Made by a program: the position numbers and the translations under genes. Shown one piece after another: positions 25,330 to 33,532 of a DNA stretch of 64,000 nucleotides (position 1 is its first letter; the number at the start of each line of letters is the position of its first letter). The notes beneath the pieces are model-generated. The model made no database searches, was not told where the DNA came from, and was given only the letters and a program-made list of their open reading frames with translations. The DNA is from Kitasatospora kifunensis (lineage in GTDB: Bacteria > Actinomycetota > Actinomycetes > Streptomycetales > Streptomycetaceae), in the NCBI RefSeq assembly GCF_014203855.1, contig NZ_JACHJV010000001.1:4278001-4342000 (forward strand). The letters run 5' to 3'.

Positions 25330-26381
25330 GCGCTGAACTCCTTGCCGGTCGTGTGGTTGCCGCTGTGGCTGTGGCTGTGGCTGTGGCTGTGGCTGCTGTG
25401 GCTGCTGGGGTCGCTGTGGTTGCCGGTCAGGGCGAGGAAGACGTCGTCGAGGTCCGGGGTGTGCACCGAGAGTTCCTCGACGCTGATGGCTTCGGCCCTG
25501 AGCCGGTCGAGCAGGGACTGCAGGGACAGGACGCCGCCGTCACTCGGGGTCTGCAGGGTCAGCGCGTCGTCGTCGCGGGAGGTCACCTCGAGGATCCGGG
25601 CCGCCGCCGCCAGGTGGCGCGGATCGACGAACCGCAGCCGGATGTGCCCACCGGGGATCAGGCGCTTGAGCTCGGCCGCGCTGCCCTCGGCCACCAGCCT
25701 GCCCTGATCGAGCACCGCGATCCGGTCCGCGAGTTGGTCGGCCTCCTCCAGGTACTGCGTGGTCAGGAAGATCGTCACCCCGTCCGCGACCAGAGTGCGG
25801 ATGATCTCCCACAGGTCCCGGCGGCTGCGTGGGTCCAGGCCGGTGGTCGGCTCGTCGAGGAAGATCAGTCGAGGGTCGGCGATCAGGGTCATCGCCAGAT
25901 CGAGCCGGCGCCGCATGCCGCCGGAGTACGTCGAGATGGGCTTCTTCGCGGCCTCGACCAGGCCGAAGCGCTCCAACAGCGCGTCGGCGCGGCGCCGGCC
26001 CTCGGCCCGTCCCAGGTGGTGCAGGTCGGCCATCAGGATCAGGTTCTCCCGGCCGGTCAGCAGGCCGTCCACGGCCGAGAACTGCCCGGTGACCCCGATC
26101 GAGGCCCGCACCTCGTGCGGCTCCTGGGCCAGGTCGTGGCCGACCACCTGCGCCTGGCCCCCGTCGGCCTCGATCAGCGTCGACAGGATCCGCACCGTGG
26201 TGGTCTTGCCGGCCCCGTTCGGGCCGAGCAGGGCGAAGACCGTGCCCGCGGGGACGGTCAGGTCGATGCCGTCCAGGACGAGTTGGCTGCCGTAGGACTT
26301 GCGCAGGCCGGTCGCGGTGATCGCGGTGGGTCGGGCGAAGGCGGCTTCGGTAGCCTGCCGGTACGTTGTCGTCGTGTTCAC
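25326..26381 (-). CDS. ABC exporter ATP-binding protein (DrrA-like)
   Basis: 351 residues. Walker A is GPNGAGKTT (about 54-62), the signature YSGGMRRRLDLA at about 155, Walker B LIFLDEPTTGLDPRS around 175, and the H-loop region lies near TTQYLEEADQLADRI. It should power the permease encoded directly downstream. A region after residue ~215 matches DrrA-type C-terminal extensions. The C-terminus carries an unusual Ser-His tract (SSHSSHSHSHSHSHSGNH), encoded by hexanucleotide repeats. A MerR gene is divergent, with a clear inverted repeat in the promoter. Confidence 0.92.
   Translation of the reverse strand: MNTTTTYRQATEAAFARPTAITATGLRKSYGSQLVLDGIDLTVPAGTVFALLGPNGAGKTTTVRILSTLIEADGGQAQVVGHDLAQEPHEVRASIGVTGQFSAVDGLLTGRENLILMADLHHLGRAEGRRRADALLERFGLVEAAKKPISTYSGGMRRRLDLAMTLIADPRLIFLDEPTTGLDPRSRRDLWEIIRTLVADGVTIFLTTQYLEEADQLADRIAVLDQGRLVAEGSAAELKRLIPGGHIRLRFVDPRHLAAAARILEVTSRDDDALTLQTPSDGGVLSLQSLLDRLRAEAISVEELSVHTPDLDDVFLALTGNHSDPSSHSSHSHSHSHSHSGNHTTGKEFSA
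25362..25407 (-). repeat. Hexanucleotide microsatellite encoding a Ser-His tract
   Basis: Five exact copies of GCTGTG (plus strand) at 25362-25391, continuing imperfectly to 25407, all inside the ABC ATPase gene and in frame as alternating His and Ser codons. Each unit adds two residues without shifting the frame, so slippage would change only the tail length. Confidence 0.85.
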
Positions 26382-26394
26382 GAGTAGATCGTCA

Positions 26395-26411
26395 GACCCT
26401 GACGCAGGGTC
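26395..26411. promoter_or_regulatory. MerR-type operator between ABC ATPase and MerR genes
   Basis: GACCCT-GACGC-AGGGTC (26395-26411) is a perfect 6-bp inverted repeat with a 5-bp spacer in the 71-bp divergent promoter region, and a further AGGTC follows at 26413-26417. A MerR regulator would be expected to bind such a site between the -35 and -10 elements. Confidence 0.65.
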
Positions 26412-26452
26412 AAGGTCAAGCGGTCGGCTCGTGGGTTTCCCGGGGGATCACC

Positions 26453-27187
26453 ATGTTGACGATCGGCCAGGTCGCGGCCTATCTGGGCGTGACGGTGCGG
26501 GCCGTGCGCCACTACCACCAGCGGGGCCTGCTGCCCGAGCCGGCGCGCGATGTCTCGGGTTACCGGCGCTACGGAGCCGACGCGATCGTCACCCTGGTGC
26601 GGATCAGGACCCTGGCGGACGCCGGCGTCCCGCTGGCCCGGATCGAGGAGCTGATGGGAGCCTCGCCGGAGGAGTTCACCGCCTTGGTCGCCGCGATCGA
26701 CGACGATCTGAAGGACCAGATCAAGGACTTGAAGCGGCGCCGGAGCCGGGTCGCGGAGCTGTCCGCCGGCGACCGCCTCTTCCTGCCGGAGGAGGTCGTG
26801 GTCCTGCTGGACCGGGTCCAGGAGATCGGCCTCAGTCCGCAGGCGGTGCGCACCGAGCGCGACAGCTGGATCCTGCTGGTGGCGCAGTACCCCGAGCAGG
26901 TGCCGCAGTGGGCGCTGCAGAAGCAGGCACTCTTCGAGGACCCCGCCTTCCAGCGGCTCTACCTGACCTGCGACCAGGCCGCCGCCTGGGACCGGGAGGA
27001 CCCGCGGCTGGAGGAACTGGCGGACGAGGTCAACGGGTTCGGCGGACTCCAGGCGCCGGAGTCGGACGGAGCCGAGCCGATCCTGGCCCTCGACGCCCTG
27101 GTCGCCGTCACGCTCATGGCCGCCCAGACCGGCAGACCGGTGCCCGCCTGGGAGCGGCTGATCGAACTGTGCCGGAGCAGGGCGTAG
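26453..27187 (+). CDS. MerR-family transcriptional regulator
   Basis: 244 residues. The winged HTH occupies the first 70 residues (MLTIGQVAAYLGVTVRAVRH, YHQRGLLPEPARDVSGYRRY), followed by a helical connector (LKDQIKDLKRRRSRVAEL) and a ~150-residue C-terminal domain of unknown ligand specificity. No Cys-based metal site is seen, so a drug or stress ligand is more likely than a metal. Start at ATG 26453. It is divergent from the DrrAB-like exporter and probably switches it on or off through the operator at 26395-26411. Confidence 0.88.
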   Translation: MLTIGQVAAYLGVTVRAVRHYHQRGLLPEPARDVSGYRRYGADAIVTLVRIRTLADAGVPLARIEELMGASPEEFTALVAAIDDDLKDQIKDLKRRRSRVAELSAGDRLFLPEEVVVLLDRVQEIGLSPQAVRTERDSWILLVAQYPEQVPQWALQKQALFEDPAFQRLYLTCDQAAAWDREDPRLEELADEVNGFGGLQAPESDGAEPILALDALVAVTLMAAQTGRPVPAWERLIELCRSRA

Positions 27188-27193
27188 GGACAG

Positions 27194-27838
27194 TCAGCGG
27201 TTGAGGTAGGCGAGCACCGCGAGCACCCGGCGGTTGTCGTCGTCCGAGGGTTGCAGGCCCAGCCGCAGGAAGATCGACGCGGTGTGCTTGGCCACCGCCC
27301 GCTCGGTGATCACCAACTGCTGGGCCACGGCGGCGTTGGAGCGGCCCTCCGCCATCAGGCCGAGCACCTCGCGCTCCCGTGGACTGAGCGAAGCAACCGC
27401 GCCGTTGCCGGAGTTGTGGGTGAGCAGCCGGGCGATCACCTCCGGGTCCATCGCGGTGCCGCCGGCCGCCACCCGGCGCACGGCGTCGACGAACTGGGTG
27501 CTGTCCATCACCCGGTCCTTCAGCAGGTACCCGATCCCGCCGGTGCCGTCGGCCAGCAACTCCCTGGCGTACAGCGGCTCCACGTACTGCGACAGCACCA
27601 GGACCGGCAGGCCTGGGGCGCCGCGCCGGGCTTCCAGTGCCGCCCGCAGGCCCTCGTCCGTGAAGGTCGGCGGCAGTCGGACGTCGACGACCAGCACGTC
27701 CGGCGCTCCGGCGGCCACGGCGGCGAGCAACTCCGGTCCGGTCTCGACGGCCTGAACCACTGTCATGCCGTGCGCCTGGAGCATTCGGGTCAGGCCGTCC
27801 CTCAGCAGGAAGAGGTCTTCGGCGATGACAACGCGCAC
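27194..27838 (-). CDS. Two-component response regulator, NarL/LuxR type
   Basis: 214 residues. The receiver domain starts VVIAEDLFLLRDGL with the acidic pocket residues; VLVVDVRLPP carries the phospho-acceptor Asp at about 52, and LLKDRV the conserved Lys near 107. A LuxR HTH follows (LSPREREVLGLMAEGRSNAA, VAKHTASIFLRLGL). The gene overlaps the sensor kinase gene by 37 bp and is transcribed with it. Its likely targets include the divergent ABC transporter operon, where a perfect palindrome lies in the promoter. Confidence 0.92.
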   Translation of the reverse strand: MRVVIAEDLFLLRDGLTRMLQAHGMTVVQAVETGPELLAAVAAGAPDVLVVDVRLPPTFTDEGLRAALEARRGAPGLPVLVLSQYVEPLYARELLADGTGGIGYLLKDRVMDSTQFVDAVRRVAAGGTAMDPEVIARLLTHNSGNGAVASLSPREREVLGLMAEGRSNAAVAQQLVITERAVAKHTASIFLRLGLQPSDDDNRRVLAVLAYLNR

Positions 27839-29250
27839 GGGATCTCCAGCGAGGCTATGGTCGGGCCGCCGGGCGGGCTGCTGACGGCGAGCACGCCGTC
27901 GAACGCGGCGAGTCGCCGTTCCAGGCCGCGCAGTCCGGTGCCACGGGAAGGGTCGGCACCGCCGCGGCCGTCGTCGGTGACGCCGATCCTGAGCGCCTCG
28001 CCATTATGGGTGATCTCGATCCAGACCCGGCAGGCGCCCGCGTGCTTGGAGACGTTGGCCAGCAGCTCGTTGACGGCGAAGTAGGCCGCCGACTCCACCG
28101 GCGCCGGCGGGCGGGCCGGCAGCGTGCCCGCCACCTGGGCGGGCAGCGGCAGGTCCAGGGCCAGCGCCCGCACCGCGTCGAGCAGTCCCCGGTCGGCCAG
28201 CACCGGCGGGTGGATGCCGCGGACCAGGTCGCGCAGTTCGGCCAGCGCCTTGGCCGAGGAGGCCTTGGCCTCGGTCACCAGTGCCCGTGCGGCCTGCGGG
28301 TTGGACTCGAAGAGTTGCTCGGCCGTGTTCAGCGTCATGCCCATCGCCACCAGCCGGGCCTGTGCACCGTCGTGCAGGTCCCGTTCGATCCGGCGCATCT
28401 CGGCCGCGCCGCTGTCGATGGTGTCGGATCGGGTCGCCGCCAAGTGGTCGACCCGCTGCGCCAGTCGGGCCTCCCGGTTGGGCCCGAGCAGCTGCTCGGC
28501 CAGTCGCCCGTAGACCGTCAGCAGGCGCGGCGCGGCCCACAGCGCGGCGGCGGTCAGCAGCAGGCAGAGCAGCAGGGCCAGGCTGAAGACCGCCACGCCC
28601 GCGTGCAGCAGGCTGTGCACCGGTCCGGCCAGCGGACGGCCGGAGCCGGTCGGCAGCGACGGGGCCGCCGGGGTCGGGGGAGTTGGCGGTGTCGGCAGCG
28701 GAGCGGACGGTACCGACGCGTCCGGGTGGCCGATCCGGCCGCCGATCAGCAGATAGCTGAGGCCGTACACCGCCAACGCCCCCACGGGGAGCAGCAGGAG
28801 CAGGAATCCGCCGACCACGTTGAGCCCGGTCCACAGCAGGTCGCGCCAGGTCGCCGGATCGTTCAGCAGCCAGCTGATCCGCTGCCACCGGCCGACCTGA
28901 TCACCCGTCGGCGCGGGCCGGTACGGCTCGGCGATCGCCACCCCGCACCACCTGCCGACCAGCCGCCTGCTGTGCCGCACCGCCCACCGCAGGCGCACCG
29001 CCGACAGGCTCAGCAGCGCCAGGCCCAGCAACACCCAGGTGTGGTAGGGCCCGTGCGTGGTGATGTTCCTGGTGCCGTCGCTCAGCAGCATGCGCAGCAC
29101 GCAGGCCATCGCCAGCACCGGGACGGCGCCGGCCGACGCCACCGCGCACAGGGCCGACCCGCGGCCGAGCGCGGACGCCCCCGCACCGATCCAGCCGAAC
29201 GGCCGGGGCCGTCGGGCCCGCAGCTCTGGTGCCGTCCTCGTGATGCTCAC
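27802..29250 (-). CDS. Sensor histidine kinase (HisKA_3/NarL-partner type)
   Basis: 482 residues from GTG 29250, which has GGGGGAAGAGG upstream. The N-terminal half holds four or five membrane helices with a Pro/Thr-rich extracytoplasmic loop (PLPTPPTPPTPAAPSLP). The dimerisation/phospho-acceptor motif ERDLHDGAQARLVAMGM has His at about residue 290, and the HATPase C-domain shows NVSKHAGACRVWI and VTDDGRGG, GTGLRGLERRL. It pairs with the overlapping response-regulator gene. The stimulus is probably a membrane-active agent, given the neighbouring MacB/FtsX-type transporter, but this is inference. Confidence 0.9.
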   Translation of the reverse strand: MSITRTAPELRARRPRPFGWIGAGASALGRGSALCAVASAGAVPVLAMACVLRMLLSDGTRNITTHGPYHTWVLLGLALLSLSAVRLRWAVRHSRRLVGRWCGVAIAEPYRPAPTGDQVGRWQRISWLLNDPATWRDLLWTGLNVVGGFLLLLLPVGALAVYGLSYLLIGGRIGHPDASVPSAPLPTPPTPPTPAAPSLPTGSGRPLAGPVHSLLHAGVAVFSLALLLCLLLTAAALWAAPRLLTVYGRLAEQLLGPNREARLAQRVDHLAATRSDTIDSGAAEMRRIERDLHDGAQARLVAMGMTLNTAEQLFESNPQAARALVTEAKASSAKALAELRDLVRGIHPPVLADRGLLDAVRALALDLPLPAQVAGTLPARPPAPVESAAYFAVNELLANVSKHAGACRVWIEITHNGEALRIGVTDDGRGGADPSRGTGLRGLERRLAAFDGVLAVSSPPGGPTIASLEIPCALSSPKTSSC

Positions 29251-29353
29251 CGCTGGTCCTCTTCCCCCTGGGTTGACTGTCGGCTGGATTGACTGCCGGC
29301 GCCAGTCTCCCGGACCGCCCGCCGGGCCCACAGGGGTATTGGGCCCCGAAACC

Positions 29354-29375
29354 GGGGTGTACGTAGGTACACCCC
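29354..29375. promoter_or_regulatory. Perfect palindrome in the two-component/ABC divergent promoter
   Basis: GGGGTGTAC-GTAG-GTACACCCC, with 9-bp arms and a 4-bp spacer, lies in the 216-bp region between the divergent histidine kinase and ABC ATPase genes, 92 bp before the ABC start. The GTAC-containing dyad is a good candidate for the NarL-type regulator. Confidence 0.7.
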
Positions 29376-29466
29376 CAGGAGACGGCTCAGCCGTATATCC
29401 CCACTGGTTGCCCGCTACCTAGCGTGATCGCCGTTCGGCAGACCGATCCGATCCGTGGAGGACACC

Positions 29467-30159
29467 GTGAGCGCACCGATCATCGAGATCCGCGCTGTGA
29501 GCAAGACGTATGACGCAGGGCGCCCGGCCCTGGCCCAGCTGGACCTCGAGGTGCGGGCGGGCGAGGCCTTGGCGGTGCTCGGCCGCTCGGGCAGTGGCAA
29601 GTCCACCCTGCTCAACCTGATCGCGGGGCTGGACCGGCCGACCGAGGGCACGGTCACGGTGGACGGCCTGCGGATCGACCAGCTGACCGAGGCCGGTTCG
29701 GCCAGGTACCGGCGGGAACGGATCGGCATGGTCTTCCAGTTCTTCAACCTGCTGGACGACCTGACGGTCCAGGACAACGTGCTGCTGCCGGCCCAGCTCG
29801 CCGGGACGTCGGCGGGTCGGGCCCGCAGCCGCGCGGCCGAACTGCTGGAGCAACTCGGGATCGCCCACCACAGCCGAGCCTTCCCCGGTCGGCTCTCCGG
29901 CGGCGAACGCCAACGTGTGGCGGTGGCTCGGGCCTTGATGAACCGTCCGCCCCTGCTGCTGGCCGACGAGCCGACCGGCGCCCTGGACAGCGCCTCGGCG
30001 GCGGAGGTGCGCGAGCTGCTCGTCGAACTCAACGCCGCCGGGCAGACCATCCTGCTGGTCACCCACGACACCTCGCTCGCCGATGCCTGCGCCAGCCGCA
30101 TCATCGAGCTCTCCGACGGCCGGATCGCCCGCGACGTCACCGTGGCGGTGGCCCGATGA
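29467..30159 (+). CDS. ABC transporter ATP-binding protein, LolD/MacB type
   Basis: 230 residues. Walker A GRSGSGKSTLL (about 38-48), Q-loop IGMVFQFFNLL, signature LSGGERQRVAVARAL, Walker B LLLADEPTGALD, and H-loop TILLVTHD. FQFFNL and DEPTGALD are typical of the MacB/LolD/FtsE group, which partner FtsX-type permeases. The start is GTG 29467, five bases after GGAGG; a GTG at 29455 is less likely. Its stop overlaps the permease start as ATGA. With the adjacent two-component genes it resembles the antimicrobial-peptide or lipid-stress resistance modules of Gram-positive bacteria. Confidence 0.93.
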   Translation: MSAPIIEIRAVSKTYDAGRPALAQLDLEVRAGEALAVLGRSGSGKSTLLNLIAGLDRPTEGTVTVDGLRIDQLTEAGSARYRRERIGMVFQFFNLLDDLTVQDNVLLPAQLAGTSAGRARSRAAELLEQLGIAHHSRAFPGRLSGGERQRVAVARALMNRPPLLLADEPTGALDSASAAEVRELLVELNAAGQTILLVTHDTSLADACASRIIELSDGRIARDVTVAVAR

Positions 30160-32531
30160 GCCAGCTGGCCAAGGTGGTTCGGGCCGGAGTCGGCCGTCGC
30201 CGGGTGCAGAGCCTGGTCATGATGCTCACCACCATGATGGCGGTCACCGCCGCACTGCTGGGTGGCGGCCTGCTGGTCTCCGCCCACGCCTCCTTCGACG
30301 AGGGCTTCGCCAGACAGCGCGGCGCCCAGCTGACCGCCCGCTTCGACCCGACCCGGGTCAGCACGGCGCAACTGGCCGGTACCGCCCACGTCCCGGGCGT
30401 CACGGCATCGGCCGGCCCGTACCCGATCGCCTCACTCGGCTCCGAGGTCGACGCGAACAACTCCGGGCTGCCGGTGGGCCTGGCGAATCCGCCGCTGGAC
30501 TTCGTCGGCCGTACCGACCCCGGTGGACCGGTGGACGACCTCACCATCACCGCTGGGCACTGGTCCACCGGGCCGGGGCAGGTCGTGCTGAGCGACTTCA
30601 ACTCCCCGCTGGGCGTGGGCGACAAGCTCCGCTTCCCGGCGCTGCCGGGCCGGCCGGTGCTCACCGTGGTCGGCCTGGCGCGGTCCGCGGGGCAGAGCGC
30701 CGATGCCTGGGTCTCCCCCCAGCAGCTGGCCGCGCTGACCCCACCGGGCACCGCGACCGGCTACCAGGTGCTCTACCGCTTCGCTCGGGCCGCCGACGAC
30801 GCCCAACTGAACGCGGACCGCAGCGCGCTGGCCGCCGCTGTCCCGCCCGGGTCGATGACCGGCGCTGCCTCCTACCTGAAGATCAAGGTGGCCGCAGACA
30901 AGAGCACCGCCACCTTCGTGCCGTTCGTGGTCGCCTTCGCGGTCATCGGCCTGGTCATGTCGGTGCTGATCATCGGCATCGTGGTCAGCGGTTCGGTCGG
31001 CGCCGCGACCAGGCGGATCGGCATCCTCAAGGCGGTCGGGTTCACCCCCGCGCAGGTGGTGCGGGCCTACGTCGGTCAGGCGCTGATCCCGGCCGGTCTC
31101 GGCACTGTGCTCGGCGTGCTGCTCGGCAACCTGGCCGCGATCCCGGTGCTGGCCAAGGCGGGAGAGGCCTTTCACAGTGGCTCCGGCCAACTGGTCGCGC
31201 CCTGGCTCGACTTGGCTATCGCGCTCGGCGCACTCGGCACGGTGGCCGGCACCGCGCTGGTGCCGGCGCTGCGGGCCGGACGGCTGCGCACCGTAGAGGC
31301 GCTCGCGGTCGGCCGGACCCCGAGTGCCGGGCGCGGGCGGACGGTGCGTCAGCTGCTCGGCAGGCTCCCGCTGCCCCGCCCGGTCAGCCTGGGGCTGGGC
31401 AACCCGTTCGCCAAGCCCGGGCGGTCGGCCACGATGGTCGCCGCCGTGGTACTCGGCACCGTCGGGGTGACCTTCGGTGTGGGCCTGGCCGTCTCGTTGA
31501 ACACGATCACCGACGGCATGCTCCGCGAACACGCCGGCGCGGTGGAGGTCATGCCGCTGCCGCCGTTCGGCCCCGCTGCCACCGACCACCAACCGCAGGT
31601 CGCCGAACTGCCCGCGATCGCGGCGAAGATCGCCGCGGACCCGGGCACCAAGCGGTACTTCCGCACCGACCGGGCCACCCTCAGCGTGGTCGGGCTGGCC
31701 GGCCCGACCACCGTGGTCCGCTACGACGGCGACCCGGCCTGGGGCGCCTACCAGATGGTCGCCGGCACCTGGTTCCAGCACCCGGGCGAGGCCGTGGTCC
31801 CCTCGGCCTTCCTCCAGGCCACCGGCACCAAGATCGGTGACACCATCACCTTGACCAACGGCGGCGGCCGAACCGCCCCGGTCCGCATCGTCGGCGAGGC
31901 CTTCGACATGGAGGAGTCCGGCATGGTGATCCGCACCGAGAGCGCCTCGCTGGCCGCACTGGACACCCCGGTCGACCCGCAGAGCGTGGACTACGAGCTC
32001 GACCTGAAGCCCGGCAACAGTGTGCAGGACACCATGGACCGGCTGGATCCCGTGCTCAAGCCCTACGGCTTCGGCCCCGACGACGATCACCCGCTCTTCA
32101 ACCCGACCATCGTGGCGATGGACGCGCTGGCCGCGATGCTCACCCTCATGTTGGTCGCCGTGGCCGGCCTCGGCATCCTCAACACGGTCCTGCTGGACAC
32201 CCGCGAACGCGTCCACGACCTGGGTGTCTTCAAGGCCCTCGGGATGTCCCCGAAACAGACCCTCGCCATGGTCCTCACCTCGGTCAGCGGCATCGGCCTG
32301 CTCGCCGGCCTGATCGGCACCCCGCTGGGCGTCGCCCTGCACCACACCGTCCTGCCCGCCATGGGCCGCGCCGCCGGCACCCGGCTGCCCGCCGCCGACC
32401 TCGCCGCCTACCATCCCGCGACCCTGCTCCCGCTGGTCCTCGGCGGCCTGGTCATCGCCACCCTGGGCGCCCTCCTGCCGGCCGGCTGGGCAGCTCGCAC
32501 CAGCACCGCGAGTGCCCTGCGCACCGAGTAG
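30156..32531 (+). CDS. FtsX-family ABC transporter permease
   Basis: 791 residues in two repeats. One membrane helix is near the N-terminus, followed by a large extracytoplasmic domain and three helices (about 260-370: FVVAFAVIGLVMSVLIIGIV, ending ALVPALRAGRLR). A second helix (VSLGLGNPFAKPGRSATMV region) and second extracellular domain lead to three C-terminal helices (about 650-780), with GYxx-type loops GILKAVGFTP and DLGVFKALGMSP, characteristic FtsX signatures. Translationally coupled to the ATPase. The likely role is export or removal of a membrane-associated compound. Confidence 0.92.
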   Translation: MSQLAKVVRAGVGRRRVQSLVMMLTTMMAVTAALLGGGLLVSAHASFDEGFARQRGAQLTARFDPTRVSTAQLAGTAHVPGVTASAGPYPIASLGSEVDANNSGLPVGLANPPLDFVGRTDPGGPVDDLTITAGHWSTGPGQVVLSDFNSPLGVGDKLRFPALPGRPVLTVVGLARSAGQSADAWVSPQQLAALTPPGTATGYQVLYRFARAADDAQLNADRSALAAAVPPGSMTGAASYLKIKVAADKSTATFVPFVVAFAVIGLVMSVLIIGIVVSGSVGAATRRIGILKAVGFTPAQVVRAYVGQALIPAGLGTVLGVLLGNLAAIPVLAKAGEAFHSGSGQLVAPWLDLAIALGALGTVAGTALVPALRAGRLRTVEALAVGRTPSAGRGRTVRQLLGRLPLPRPVSLGLGNPFAKPGRSATMVAAVVLGTVGVTFGVGLAVSLNTITDGMLREHAGAVEVMPLPPFGPAATDHQPQVAELPAIAAKIAADPGTKRYFRTDRATLSVVGLAGPTTVVRYDGDPAWGAYQMVAGTWFQHPGEAVVPSAFLQATGTKIGDTITLTNGGGRTAPVRIVGEAFDMEESGMVIRTESASLAALDTPVDPQSVDYELDLKPGNSVQDTMDRLDPVLKPYGFGPDDDHPLFNPTIVAMDALAAMLTLMLVAVAGLGILNTVLLDTRERVHDLGVFKALGMSPKQTLAMVLTSVSGIGLLAGLIGTPLGVALHHTVLPAMGRAAGTRLPAADLAAYHPATLLPLVLGGLVIATLGALLPAGWAARTSTASALRTE

Positions 32532-32560
32532 GGCCCGCCTGCGGAGTTGGCCGGAGTGGG

Positions 32561-33349
32561 TCACGCGGCGGCTATGAACTCGCCCACCAGCTTGACGAAC
32601 TCCTCGGGCTGCTCGAAGAAGACCACGTGCCCGGCGTCGATCTCGGCGTAGTGGCTGTCCGCGATCGCCGAGTGCAGTGCCCTGCTGTTCTCGACGGGGA
32701 TGGTGGCGTCCTGGGTGCAGCCGATGACCAGGGTCCTCGCTTGAATCCGCGGCAGCAGTCCACGGATGTCGACGCGGGTGTCGAAGTCGACGTGGCGCAG
32801 CGTGCCCGGGGTGGGCGGCATGTTGGGGATGAGCTGCTCCACCTGCTCACGGCCGATGAGGTTGAGGAAGCCGCGGCTGAACCCGGTGATGGTCACGATC
32901 CGTCCGAACTCCTGCGGGTCGACCTGGCCCAGGCGCTGCCACAGGATCAGCAGGTTGCGCAGGTACTCGTCGCCCTCCGTGTGGGCCCACCCGGCCACCA
33001 GGATGAGCCTGCGCACCAGGTCGGGGCGCAGGGCGGCCACCGCCGCGACGACCGGAGAGCCCATGGAGAAGCCCAGCAGGTCCACCGGGCCGGTGCCCGC
33101 GTCCTCGATGACGGCGATCACCTGGGCTGCCAGGCCCTCGACGGTCAGCGGCGCGCCGTCGTCGGTGGTGCGGTCGGTGCCGGACAGGTCGGGGGTGATG
33201 ACGGTGCGGTTCTCGGTGAACCGCGGGGCGACCTGCCCCCAGGTGAGCTCGGCGCCGGCGGATCCGGTGCCGTGGACGAGAACGAGGGCGGGGCCGGAAC
33301 CGGTGCGCTCGTAGTGGACCTGGGCGCCGGCGACGGAAACGGTGGCCAT
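32561..33349 (-). CDS. Alpha/beta-hydrolase fold protein
   Basis: 262 residues. The oxyanion-hole motif VHGTGSAG (about 28-35), nucleophile elbow GFSMGS (Ser at about 98), the acid residue in GCTQDATIP near 208, and His in IDAGHVVFFE (about 238) complete a plausible catalytic triad. The start is ATG 33349 with GAAGGAGTT upstream; the frame is open a further 315 bp with no sign of coding. It is divergent from an XRE-type regulator. The substrate is not identified; epoxide hydrolases, esterases and lactonases share this fold. Confidence 0.85.
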   Translation of the reverse strand: MATVSVAGAQVHYERTGSGPALVLVHGTGSAGAELTWGQVAPRFTENRTVITPDLSGTDRTTDDGAPLTVEGLAAQVIAVIEDAGTGPVDLLGFSMGSPVVAAVAALRPDLVRRLILVAGWAHTEGDEYLRNLLILWQRLGQVDPQEFGRIVTITGFSRGFLNLIGREQVEQLIPNMPPTPGTLRHVDFDTRVDIRGLLPRIQARTLVIGCTQDATIPVENSRALHSAIADSHYAEIDAGHVVFFEQPEEFVKLVGEFIAAA

Positions 33350-33401
33350 GACGGAACTCCTTCGGTTGGCCCAACTCGGCGGTTGGGCACAGGCGTTGTC
33401 G

Positions 33402-33438
33402 GTTGCTGGAGCTGGGCGTCTGCTCCGGCTCCAGCAAC
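33402..33438. promoter_or_regulatory. Inverted repeat between hydrolase and XRE regulator genes
   Basis: GTTGCTGGAGC (33402-33412) and GCTCCAGCAAC (33428-33438) are exact complements with a 15-nt spacer. The position in a 183-bp divergent region suggests an operator for the neighbouring HTH protein; an attenuator-like hairpin is the alternative. Confidence 0.55.
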
Positions 33439-33532
33439 ATTGCCGCCTCCCGCAACGGGGTGGGAGAGCCCCACCGAGCCTGGGACTGACGATCCCTGGT
33501 TCGGTCGCAGCCCGTCGGGCAGGATGGCGGCC

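Noticed and set aside
30432-32564. A 710-codon minus-strand reading frame
   Set aside because: It is antisense to the FtsX-type permease gene; composition and lack of motifs mark it as a shadow.
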